From positions 558,001 to 622,000 of the forward strand of contig CAVQQQ010000009.1 of NCBI GenBank assembly GCA_963715025.1: a stretch of 64,000 bases of DNA, written 5' to 3'. Below, in pieces: positions 27,412 to 35,042 of the stretch; positions within the stretch are counted from its first letter, which is position 1; each line of letters starts with the position of its first letter. Below the pieces are notes generated by a model, which did not search any database, was not told the origin of the DNA, and saw only the letters and a list, made by a program, of their open reading frames with translations. The translations under genes were made by a program, and so were the position numbers. The stretch comes from DASSJT01 sp963715025. Its GTDB lineage: Bacteria > Actinomycetota > Actinomycetes > Actinomycetales > Dermatophilaceae.

Positions 27412-28137
27412 ATGGCCGGCACGCGGTTCGCCACGGTCACCGGAGGAAGCTCCGGGATCGGCCAGGCGACCGTCCGCCGGCTCGTCGCCGACGGCTTCCG
27501 GGTAGCCGTCGTCGACGTCACCACCGACCCGGACTCGGAGGCCGCCCTCGCCGTGCACGCCGACGTGACCGATCCTGGCGCAGTCGAGCAGGCCGTCGCC
27601 CGGGTGTGGGCGGAGTTCGGCCGGATCGACGTGCTGGTCAACAACGCCGGCATCACTGGATCGGCCGAGGCCACCACCTGCCACGAGACCCCGGTCGCCG
27701 AGTTCGACCGGGTCATCGCGGTCAACGTGCGGGGGCCCTTCCTCTGCTCCCGAGCGGTGCTGCCAATCATGCTCGAACAGGGCAGCGGCCACATCATCAC
27801 CATCGCCTCGGTGGCAGGCCTGGTCGCGTTCCCCGGCCGGTCGGCGTACACGACCTCCAAGGGCGCCGCGCTGCAGCTCGCCAAGTCGATCGCGGTGGAC
27901 TACGCGGCGCACGGGATCCGGTCGAACGCGGTGTGCCCGGGACTCGTGCAGACCCCCATGACCCAGTGGCGGCTCGACGTTCCCGAGCTCCGCGCCCAGG
28001 TGGAGGGCAAGATCCCGATGGGCCGCGTGGCCCAGGCCGACGAGATCGCTGACGCCGTCGCACTCCTCGCCTCCGACCACCTCACCTACCTCAACGGACA
28101 CGCCTTCGTCGTCGACGGCGGCTGGACCGCCTTGTGA
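27412..28137 (+). CDS. xecD: (R)-hydroxypropyl-CoM dehydrogenase
   Basis: A 241-aa short-chain dehydrogenase oxidising 2-hydroxypropyl-CoM to 2-ketopropyl-CoM with NAD+. The cofactor motif is TGGSSGIG (residues 10-17), and the catalytic set is Ser133, Tyr146 and Lys150. Arg143 (FPGRSAYTTSKG) and Arg187 (MTQWRLD) match the two arginines that hold the CoM sulfonate in the Xanthobacter R-enzyme, and long stretches around them look the same as XecD. It starts 2 nt after the reductase stop. Confidence 0.88.
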   Translation: MAGTRFATVTGGSSGIGQATVRRLVADGFRVAVVDVTTDPDSEAALAVHADVTDPGAVEQAVARVWAEFGRIDVLVNNAGITGSAEATTCHETPVAEFDRVIAVNVRGPFLCSRAVLPIMLEQGSGHIITIASVAGLVAFPGRSAYTTSKGAALQLAKSIAVDYAAHGIRSNAVCPGLVQTPMTQWRLDVPELRAQVEGKIPMGRVAQADEIADAVALLASDHLTYLNGHAFVVDGGWTAL

Positions 28138-28154
28138 CAACCCAGGAGGAAACC

Positions 28155-28925
28155 ATGACAGGACGACTGGACGGGCGCACGGCGCTCATCACCGGCGCAG
28201 GCTCGGGCATCGGCCGCGCCGCCGCAGAGCTGTTCGCGGCGGAGGGAGCCGCCGTCGCCGTCGTGGACCTGCGCGGTGACGCCGCCCAGGAGACCGTCGA
28301 CAAGATCGCGAGCGCCGGAGGTCGCGCACTGGCCGTCGCGGCAGACGTGACCCGAGCCGACCAGGTGGCGGCTGCGGTCGCGCAGACCGTGGCCGAGCTC
28401 GGCGGGCTGCAGGTGCTCTACAACAACGCCGGCATCGACAGCCGCGGGTCCGTCGTCGACGCGACCGAGGAGGACTGGGACCGGTGCTTCGCGGTCAACG
28501 TCAAGGGCACCTTCCTCTGCTCGAGAGCAGCGGTTCCGCACCTGCGCGAGTCCGGCGGGAAGATCGTCAACCAGGCCTCGGTGGCCGGCCTGGTCGGCGT
28601 ACCCAGCTTCGCGGCCTACTGTGCCGCCAAGGGTGCGGTGGTCTCGCTGACCCGGTCCATGGCGATCGACCTGGCGCCGCACCAGATCCGGGTCAACGCC
28701 ATCTGTCCAGGAACCGTCTTCACGCCGCTGATGGAACCGATGCTGCGGGCCCGCGGCGACGGTGACCTCGAGGCGGGGCTGGCCAAGACGCTGGTGAAGT
28801 ACCCCATCGGCAGGCTCGGAACGCCCGAGGAGATCGCCAAGGTGGCGCTCTTCCTCTCTTGCGACGAGTCGTCCTTCATGACCGGCTCGATCGTCGCCGC
28901 CGACGGCGGCATGACGGCGCAGTAG
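28155..28925 (+). CDS. xecE: (S)-hydroxypropyl-CoM dehydrogenase-like enzyme
   Basis: A 256-aa short-chain dehydrogenase with TGAGSGIG and a YCAAKGA catalytic motif. The C-terminal part, VKYPIGRLGTPEEIAKVA and the ending VAADGGMTAQ, resembles Xanthobacter XecE, the S-specific partner of XecD. The lysine before YP, which binds sulfonate in XecE, is kept. The nearby arginine is replaced by threonine with a lysine next to it, so substrate contacts may differ. The start follows a perfect AGGAGG; a GTG at 28134 would ignore it. If it does not act on S-hydroxypropyl-CoM it may serve hydroxyethyl-CoM. Confidence 0.72.
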   Translation: MTGRLDGRTALITGAGSGIGRAAAELFAAEGAAVAVVDLRGDAAQETVDKIASAGGRALAVAADVTRADQVAAAVAQTVAELGGLQVLYNNAGIDSRGSVVDATEEDWDRCFAVNVKGTFLCSRAAVPHLRESGGKIVNQASVAGLVGVPSFAAYCAAKGAVVSLTRSMAIDLAPHQIRVNAICPGTVFTPLMEPMLRARGDGDLEAGLAKTLVKYPIGRLGTPEEIAKVALFLSCDESSFMTGSIVAADGGMTAQ

Positions 28926-28934
28926 GGGCGGGAT

Positions 28935-29855
28935 ATGGCATTCCACACCGACAGCGACAAGCTCGTCGAGCTGGACCGGGCAGCAGCGCTGGTGGGCGAC
29001 GGCGCTCTGGTCGCGCTGGGCGGAGGCCTGTCCGCGCGACTTCCGATGGCCCTGGTCCGTGAGCTGCTCCGTCAGGGCAGGCGCGGACTGCACGTGATCG
29101 GTTCGGCGCACGGCATCGATGTAGACCTGCTCATCGCAACTGGAGCGCTAGCAGTGTGCGAGCAGAGCTACGTCGGTTTCGAGCAGGACTTCGGCCTGGC
29201 GCCCGCCTTCCGACGTGCCGCCCAAGACGGCAGCGTCGAGATCAGGGAGAGCTGCTGCGGGACAATGCTGACCCAGCTCCGTGCCGCGGAGTTCGGGCTG
29301 CCCTTCCTTCCCGTGCGTGGCATCAAGGGCTCCGACATCCGCCGGCTCCACCCCGAGTACGGCGAGGTGACCTGCCCCTTCACCGGCGAGACTCTGGTCG
29401 CCGTACCGCCCCTCCGGCCGGACGTCGCACTCGTCCACGCGCCGCTGGGTGACCGGCACGGCAACCTGCACCTCGAACAGCCCTACGTCCTCGACGAGAG
29501 GTTCGCCGCCGCCGCGAAAGATGTCATCGCCACGGTGGAGCGCATCACGTCGACCGAGGAGGTCGTGGCGGCGGGCGTCACCATCCCGGCACACCAGGTC
29601 AGCGCGGTCAGCGAGGTGCCCTTCGGTGCGCACCCGACGTCCTGCTACCCGGACTACGCCTATGACCGGGCACACCTCGGGACCTACGTGCGAGCCGCCA
29701 CGGACGGCGGCGCCGCTCTCGCCGGCTACCTGGAGGACTTCGTCACCGGGGTCCCCACCGAGGAGGCCTACCGGAAGGCGATCGGTGAGGAACGTCTCGA
29801 GACGCTCCGGTCGTGGTCGGGGTCCCTGGAGCAGTGGAAGGGACTCTTCGCATGA
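28935..29855 (+). CDS. CoA-transferase, alpha subunit
   Basis: A 306-aa family I CoA-transferase subunit A, related to glutaconate CoA-transferase and IpdA-type proteins: GDGALVALGGGLSARLPMAL at the N-terminus, GFEQDFGLAPAFRRA, RGIKGSDI, and the ALVHAPLGDRHGN box. With the subunit encoded next it would move CoA between carboxylates, for example onto acetoacetate or a CoM-linked carboxylate. The start is 9 nt after xecE, and the stop overlaps the beta subunit by ATGA. Confidence 0.8.
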   Translation: MAFHTDSDKLVELDRAAALVGDGALVALGGGLSARLPMALVRELLRQGRRGLHVIGSAHGIDVDLLIATGALAVCEQSYVGFEQDFGLAPAFRRAAQDGSVEIRESCCGTMLTQLRAAEFGLPFLPVRGIKGSDIRRLHPEYGEVTCPFTGETLVAVPPLRPDVALVHAPLGDRHGNLHLEQPYVLDERFAAAAKDVIATVERITSTEEVVAAGVTIPAHQVSAVSEVPFGAHPTSCYPDYAYDRAHLGTYVRAATDGGAALAGYLEDFVTGVPTEEAYRKAIGEERLETLRSWSGSLEQWKGLFA

Positions 29856-30682
29856 GCTTCACCATCGACGAGTGGTTCGTGGTCGCGCTGGCGCGGACCA
29901 TTCGGGACCGCGAGGTCGTGTTCCACGGCTTCGGCAGCCCGTGCGCCCAGGTGGCCATGCACGTGGCACGGCGGTGCTTCGCTCGCAACATGCTGCTGGT
30001 GGAGGGCGCGACGTACGCGGTCAACCCCGACCCGCCGTTCATCCCGCCCACGGGCAACGACGAGAGCCTCCAGCGCGGCGCGGCGTACCGGATGCGGTTC
30101 GAGGAATTCTTCGACGCCGCGCTACGCGGGGACGTCAACCGGATGTTCCTCTCCGGCGGCCAGATCGACGGCTACGGCAGCACCAACGTGACGGCGATCG
30201 GTCCGGTGAGTGCCCCGAAGGTGAAGCTGGGTGGTGGCGGGGGAGGGTGCAACCTCTCGGCGACGGTCAAGCAGCTGACCCTGTGGACGACCCGGCACCG
30301 CTCCGGCCGCACCCTGGTGGCCGACTGCGACTTCATCACCGACCTCGGCCATCGGACCCGTGAGGGCACCCGTGCGGAGCTCGAGTTCACCGGCGGCGGC
30401 CCGCAGTGGCTCGTCACCGAGCTGGGCGTCTTCGACTACGACGAGGAGGGTCACGCCCGGCTGCGGCGCCTCTTCCCGGACGTCGACCTGGACACCGTGC
30501 GTGCTGCCACCGGGTTCGAGCTACGGGTGGCCAAGGACCTGCGACCGGTCGACCCCCCGAGTGCCTCAGAGATCGCCGCTGTGCGCAGCATCGACCCGCT
30601 GGGGGTACGCCGTTCGGAGTTCGCGCCCGAGGAGCTGCGGCGCAGTTTCACGCACGGATCCCGAGCCTCCTGCGCGTGCTGA
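29852..30682 (+). CDS. CoA-transferase, beta subunit
   Basis: A 276-aa subunit B of the same family. MLLVEGATYAVNP carries a glutamate that may be the residue forming the glutamyl-CoA intermediate, and KVKLGGGGGGCNLSATVK is the glycine-rich loop. Homologues occur with alpha subunits in ethene and vinyl chloride loci as well as in steroid degradation. The stop overlaps the GTG of the acyl-CoA synthetase (GTGCTGA). Confidence 0.78.
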   Translation: MSFTIDEWFVVALARTIRDREVVFHGFGSPCAQVAMHVARRCFARNMLLVEGATYAVNPDPPFIPPTGNDESLQRGAAYRMRFEEFFDAALRGDVNRMFLSGGQIDGYGSTNVTAIGPVSAPKVKLGGGGGGCNLSATVKQLTLWTTRHRSGRTLVADCDFITDLGHRTREGTRAELEFTGGGPQWLVTELGVFDYDEEGHARLRRLFPDVDLDTVRAATGFELRVAKDLRPVDPPSASEIAAVRSIDPLGVRRSEFAPEELRRSFTHGSRASCAC

Positions 30683-32796
30683 CATCCGTGTTCGAACCGC
30701 GTCGGGTCGCGCTCGTGGGCGCCTCGGACCGGGCGGGCACGGTGGCGCGGCTGCTCTGGGAGAACCTGCAGAGCTTCCCCGGCGAGATGCTTCGGGTGGG
30801 TTGCGGCCCACCGGACCTGGACGGGCCGGCCCCGCCTGCCCGCCTGACCGACCTGGACGGCGACGTAGATCTCGCTGTCGTGGTGGTGCCCGCCGAGGCG
30901 GTGACGGGGGTGGTCGCCGACGCCGGCGCCAAGGGGGTCCCGGCGGTGGTGGTGATCAGCGGTGGCTTTGCCGAGTCTGGCGCCGACGGCACACGGCGCC
31001 AGGAGGAGCTGCTGGCCGCTGCGCGTGAGGGCGGCGTGCGGGTCATCGGCCCGAACAGCTTCGGTGTGCAGAATTGCGATCTCCCCCTCAACGCCTCGCT
31101 GGCGGCCGGGCTGGCTCGAGGTGGGGGAGGGATCAGCCTGGTGACCCAGTCCGGTGCCTACGGCATGGCCATCCACACGCTCGGCCGCGACGAGCACGTC
31201 GGCTTCGCCAAGATGTGCGCGACCGGAAACAAGGCCGACGTCGCCGATGCCGACCTGCTGGCATACCTCGGCGAGGACCCGGCGACGCGCACCCTTTGCT
31301 TCCTGAGCGAGTCCATGCCGGACGGGCGGGCGTTCGTCGAGGTCGCACGCCGGGTGACGCCGCACAAGCCGGTGATCGTAGCGACCACCGGCCGATCCGC
31401 CTCGGGAGCCCGTGCCGCGTTCTCCCACACCGCCGCGCTGGCGTCGCCACCACGGCTGGCCAGGGCAGCGCTGGAGTCCTCCGGTGTCATCGTGGTCGAC
31501 TCGGGTCTGGAGATGCTCGACGTGGCGCGCGCCCTGGACTCGCAGCCGCTGCCCGCGGGTACCCGGGCTGCCATCGTCACGAACTCCGGTGGCACCGGCG
31601 TCGAGCTCACCGACCTGCTGTCCGACGAAGGCGTGCTGGTGCCGGAGCTGTCGGCGGCCCTGATGGAGCAGCTGGACGCGGTGCTTCCCGCGCTCGGCAG
31701 CCCGCGTAACCCGGTCGACCTGACCACCGTCTGGCGCCGGTTCGTCGAGCTCTATCCGGCGGTGCTGGACCGGCTGGCGCGCTCGGGTGAGGTCGATCTG
31801 GTCATCCCGGTCCTGCTGCAGCGCTCCGCCGACCGTGCCGTGGCTGCCGCGGTGGCCAAGACGGTGGACCGCCTCCGGGCCGACGGCATCACTGTCCCTG
31901 TGTACGTGTGCTGGGTGGCCGAGCGCGCCAATCGCGAGGGAGCGGATTTGTTACAGGAGGCGGGGATCCCGTGCTTCGACTGGCCGCAGCGGACCGCGCA
32001 GGCGGTCGGCCATGTCGTCAGGTACGCCGCAGCACGCTCCGACGTGCGACCGGTCCCTGAGCCGCGGCCCCTCCCGGCCCTGCCCCAGCTGGCGGACGGT
32101 GTCATCGACGCAGCGTGCACCGCCGAGCTGCTCACTGCCGCGGGTATCGAGATCCTCGACGCCGAGGTGTGCGTCACGGTGGACGAGGCAGTGTCGGCCG
32201 CCGTGCGGCTGGGATTCCCGGTGGTCGCCAAGCTCCTGCATCCCGAGGTGACGCACAAGAGCGACGTCGGCGGCGTACGGCTGGGCCTGGGCGACGTCGA
32301 GCGGGTCCGAGCGGCCGCCCGGGAGCTGCTGTCGGCCAGGGCAGGAGCCCACGTGCTCGTGCAGCGACAGGGCGACGGACTCGAGGTCGCCGTCGGGGGG
32401 CTCCGTGACGCGCGGTTCGGGCCGGCGGTGCTCGTCGGCATGGGCGGCGTGCTCGTCGACGTCCTTGACGACACCCTGGTCGCGCCCGCGCCGCTCTCGG
32501 AGGGCGAGGCGCGGGCCCTCCTCACTCGGCTGCGGGGTTACCCGCTGCTCCGAGGAGTGCGGGGCGGTGCAGGGGTGGACCTGGCTGCCCTGGCACGGCT
32601 GGTCAGCCGGGTGGGGGACCTCCTGGTCGCCGCGCCCGAGGTCGACGAGCTCGACCTCAATCCCGTGCTGTGCACATCCAGCACCGCTGTCGCCGCCGAC
32701 TGGCGGCTGAAGGCTCAAAATCGGTCCTCGGGGGACCAGACGCAGCCCTCGGATTCACCCCCGCATGCCGGAGAAACCAAGGCCCCACCTTCGTAG
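30676..32796 (+). CDS. ADP-forming acyl-CoA synthetase
   Basis: A 706-aa single-chain acetate-CoA ligase (ADP-forming) family protein. The N-terminal CoA-binding Rossmann domain (FEPRRVALVGASDR) and two succinyl-CoA-ligase-like domains include the phosphohistidine motif AAFSHTAALAS. The C-terminal ATP-grasp half has GFPVVAKLLHPEVTHKSDVG and DELDLNPVL. It would activate a carboxylic acid of the pathway, or run in reverse to gain ATP. The GTG at 30676 gives VLTSVFEPRRV and overlaps the CoA-transferase. The last 30 residues are Ser/Pro-rich, and their DNA carries the xecA promoter. Confidence 0.82.
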   Translation: MLTSVFEPRRVALVGASDRAGTVARLLWENLQSFPGEMLRVGCGPPDLDGPAPPARLTDLDGDVDLAVVVVPAEAVTGVVADAGAKGVPAVVVISGGFAESGADGTRRQEELLAAAREGGVRVIGPNSFGVQNCDLPLNASLAAGLARGGGGISLVTQSGAYGMAIHTLGRDEHVGFAKMCATGNKADVADADLLAYLGEDPATRTLCFLSESMPDGRAFVEVARRVTPHKPVIVATTGRSASGARAAFSHTAALASPPRLARAALESSGVIVVDSGLEMLDVARALDSQPLPAGTRAAIVTNSGGTGVELTDLLSDEGVLVPELSAALMEQLDAVLPALGSPRNPVDLTTVWRRFVELYPAVLDRLARSGEVDLVIPVLLQRSADRAVAAAVAKTVDRLRADGITVPVYVCWVAERANREGADLLQEAGIPCFDWPQRTAQAVGHVVRYAAARSDVRPVPEPRPLPALPQLADGVIDAACTAELLTAAGIEILDAEVCVTVDEAVSAAVRLGFPVVAKLLHPEVTHKSDVGGVRLGLGDVERVRAAARELLSARAGAHVLVQRQGDGLEVAVGGLRDARFGPAVLVGMGGVLVDVLDDTLVAPAPLSEGEARALLTRLRGYPLLRGVRGGAGVDLAALARLVSRVGDLLVAAPEVDELDLNPVLCTSSTAVAADWRLKAQNRSSGDQTQPSDSPPHAGETKAPPS

Positions 32797-32804
32797 CGTT
32801 CGGA
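32754..32804 (+). promoter_or_regulatory. promoter element of xecA
   Basis: GGATTCACCCCC (from 32751) and TAGCGTTCGGA (32794-32804) repeat the element before the reductase-xecDE operon, again with 40 bp between the starts of TTCACC and TAGCGT. Most of it lies inside the end of the synthetase gene. A start near 32806 would leave a 30-nt leader with GAAAGGG before xecA. Confidence 0.6.
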
Positions 32805-32835
32805 CAGTCGCCTCCCTCAACGAAAGGGCCACATC

Positions 32836-33951
32836 ATGCGAGTCGGATCCCAGGACGTACTGCTTCCCACCACCATGGTCGGGAACTACCCGAACCCCCG
32901 CTGGTACGACGGACAGGCGTTCGCGGTCTACCCCCACGGCGAGTTCGTCTACGACTCCATCAGCCGCGAGGCTCTGGAGGACGCAGTCGGCGCCATCGTG
33001 CACGACCAGGAGAACGCCGGGCTTGACATCATCAGCGACGGCCGCGTGTACGGCGGCGACTCGCCGTACGGCCAGATCCTCTACCACTACGTCGCCCGCA
33101 TGGCCGGCTACAAGCTGTCCGGCCCGCCGATCGGACTGCCGATCTACTCGACCCTGTTCGCCCCCACCTGCAACGGCGAAGTGACCCGTGAACACCCGTT
33201 CCACCTGGCCACACTGCGCGCGGTCCGCAAGGCCACCAAGAAGCCGGTGAAGATCTCCTACACCGGCATCCAGGTCCTGGCCGCGGCCACCAACAACCAG
33301 TACTACAAGGAGACCAAGGAGCTCGCGCTCGCGATCGCCAAGGCGTACAACGAGGACCTCAAGGAGCTGGCCGACAACGGCTGCGACATCGTCCAGTTCG
33401 ACGAGTTCGTCTGGCCCTACGGCATGGGCGACTGGGAGATCGAGGTGCTCAACAGCGCCCTCGAGGGCGTCAACATGCAGTCATGGGTGCACACCTGCTG
33501 GGGCAACTACTCCGGCACACCCGGCTACTTCCCCGACGAGGAGGAGACCGAGTTCGGAGCATGGGTGCTCGACAAGCGACCGTCCGCAGCACCATCACCC
33601 GAACGCGCTCTCGCGCTGTTCCCCCAGGTCAACGACGCGAACATCGACGCGCTCAACTACGAGGTGGGCCGGATGGGCCCGGACGACCTCAAGCCGTTGA
33701 TCGACAACAAGTTCTCCAAGGACTTCGTCGCCGGCGTCATCGACGTGAAGAGCACGATCACCGAGACCGCCGACGAGGTGGCCGACCGGATCCGGCAGGT
33801 CCTCGAGTACGTCCCCGCCGATCGCGTGGGTCTGTCCACGGACTGCGGTCTGATCAACCTGCCGCGCATGATCGCCGCGAGCAAGCTGCGCGCTCTGGCA
33901 GACGGTGCCGCCATCGTCCGCAAGGAGCTTCAGGAGCAGAAGCAAGGCTGA
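32836..33951 (+). CDS. xecA: epoxyalkane:coenzyme M transferase
   Basis: A 371-aa zinc enzyme of the MetE C-terminal family. It opens epoxides such as epoxypropane or epoxyethane with the CoM thiolate (etnE in ethene degraders). The zinc ligands His219-x-Cys221 (WVHTCWGN) and Cys337 (LSTDCGLI) are in place. The start MVGNYPNPRWYDGQAF and the FDEFVWPYG segment are typical of this transferase rather than of methionine synthase. It has its own promoter copy and is the last gene of the island on the right. Confidence 0.93.
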   Translation: MRVGSQDVLLPTTMVGNYPNPRWYDGQAFAVYPHGEFVYDSISREALEDAVGAIVHDQENAGLDIISDGRVYGGDSPYGQILYHYVARMAGYKLSGPPIGLPIYSTLFAPTCNGEVTREHPFHLATLRAVRKATKKPVKISYTGIQVLAAATNNQYYKETKELALAIAKAYNEDLKELADNGCDIVQFDEFVWPYGMGDWEIEVLNSALEGVNMQSWVHTCWGNYSGTPGYFPDEEETEFGAWVLDKRPSAAPSPERALALFPQVNDANIDALNYEVGRMGPDDLKPLIDNKFSKDFVAGVIDVKSTITETADEVADRIRQVLEYVPADRVGLSTDCGLINLPRMIAASKLRALADGAAIVRKELQEQKQG

Positions 33952-34025
33952 GTCGTAGGAGCGGGGCGAGTGCACCGAGTCATCCACTGGGTCGGTGGTG
34001 TTGGTGTGCTCAGTGGGCTTCCAGG

Positions 34026-34045
34026 CCCCGCTGGCTTCTGCGGGG
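34026..34045. terminator. hairpin between xecA and allE
   Basis: CCCCGC (34026-34031) and GCGGGG (34040-34045) form a short GC-rich stem with an 8-nt loop between two convergent genes. It can serve both strands but has no T-run. The 242-bp gap around it has no recognisable gene and should hold the right junction of the island. Confidence 0.4.
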
Positions 34046-34193
34046 AGGCTGAAGGGAAACCCGGCCGGCAGACCCTCCCCGGTACTCGTACGTGTGATCA
34101 TGTCGTCCCGCCCCTCGAACATCATGCCCGCCCCCGCAACCTCTCGCGGCTGCACAGCAGGACCGCCCACCACACGGCATCAGGCTTCATGGG

Positions 34194-35042
34194 TCAGACG
34201 AACTGGCGGCTCAGCTTCGCGTGCCGGTTGACATCCTTGTAGAGCAGGTAGCGGAACCGCCCCGGGCCGCCGGCGTAGCAGGCCTGCGGGCAGAAGGCGC
34301 GCAGCCACATGAAGTCGCCCTCCTGCACCTCGACCCAGTCGTTGTTGAGCAGGTAGACCGCCTTGCCCTCCAGGACGTACAGCCCGTGCTCCATGACGTG
34401 CGTCTCCGGGAACGGGATCACGCCGCCGGGCTCGAAGTTGACGATGTTGACGTGCATGTCGTGACGCACGTCGAGCGGGTCGACGAAGCGCTGTGTCGTC
34501 CACCGGCCCTCGGTGCCCGGCATCTCGCCGCCCTCGACCTCGGTCTCGTTGGTGACGAACGGCTCCGGCACCTCGATCCCGTCGACCCGCTCGTAGCCCT
34601 TGCGGATCCAGTGGAACCGCGCCGCCTCCGAGCCCGCGTTGCGCACCTGCCAGTCGGTGCCCGGTGGGATGAACGCGTAGCCTCCAGGCCCCATGTCGTG
34701 GGCCTCGCCGCGGATCGTCACCGTCAGGGCGCCCTCGACGACGAAGACCACGCCCTCGGCCCCCGGGTCGAGCTCGGGCCGGTCGGAGCCACCGCCCGGG
34801 CTCACCTCGACGATGTACTGCGAGAAGGTCTCGGCGAACCCCGACAGCGGCCGGGCGATCACCCACAGCCGGGTGCGCTCCCAGAACGGCAGCGCGCTGG
34901 TGACGATGTCGCGCATCGTGCCGCGCGGCAGCACGGCATACGCCTCGGTGAACGTGGCGCGGTCGGTGGTGAGGTCGGTCTGCCCCGGCAGGCCGCCGGT
35001 GGGCGCGTAGTAGCGCGGTCTGCCGCTGCTCGTGGCCGTCAT
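34194..35042 (-). CDS. allE: (S)-ureidoglycine aminohydrolase
   Basis: A 282-aa bicupin that releases ammonia from (S)-ureidoglycine to give (S)-ureidoglycolate. Both cupin halves are visible. The C-terminal one carries the manganese site in [16 protein letters not shown], with a conserved glutamine in [10 protein letters not shown]. The protein is about 20 residues longer at the N-terminus than the E. coli homologue. The ATG shares ATGA with allB. It is the last gene of the hyi-glxR-gcl-glxK-allB-allE run and borders the alkene island. Confidence 0.92.
   Translation of the reverse strand: MTATSSGRPRYYAPTGGLPGQTDLTTDRATFTEAYAVLPRGTMRDIVTSALPFWERTRLWVIARPLSGFAETFSQYIVEVSPGGGSDRPELDPGAEGVVFVVEGALTVTIRGEAHDMGPGGYAFIPPGTDWQVRNAGSEAARFHWIRKGYERVDGIEVPEPFVTNETEVEGGEMPGTEGRWTTQRFVDPLDVRHDMHVNIVNFEPGGVIPFPETHVMEHGLYVLEGKAVYLLNNDWVEVQEGDFMWLRAFCPQACYAGGPGRFRYLLYKDVNRHAKLSRQFV

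Noticed and set aside
10634..33951. Claim that the island degrades vinyl chloride
   Set aside because: Ethene, propene and vinyl chloride use the same enzyme families; nothing in the sequence separates them.
8531..34193. Transposase, integrase or flanking direct repeats marking the island
   Set aside because: I looked at both edges and found no transposase, recombinase, tRNA gene or matching repeat; the insertion mechanism is unknown.
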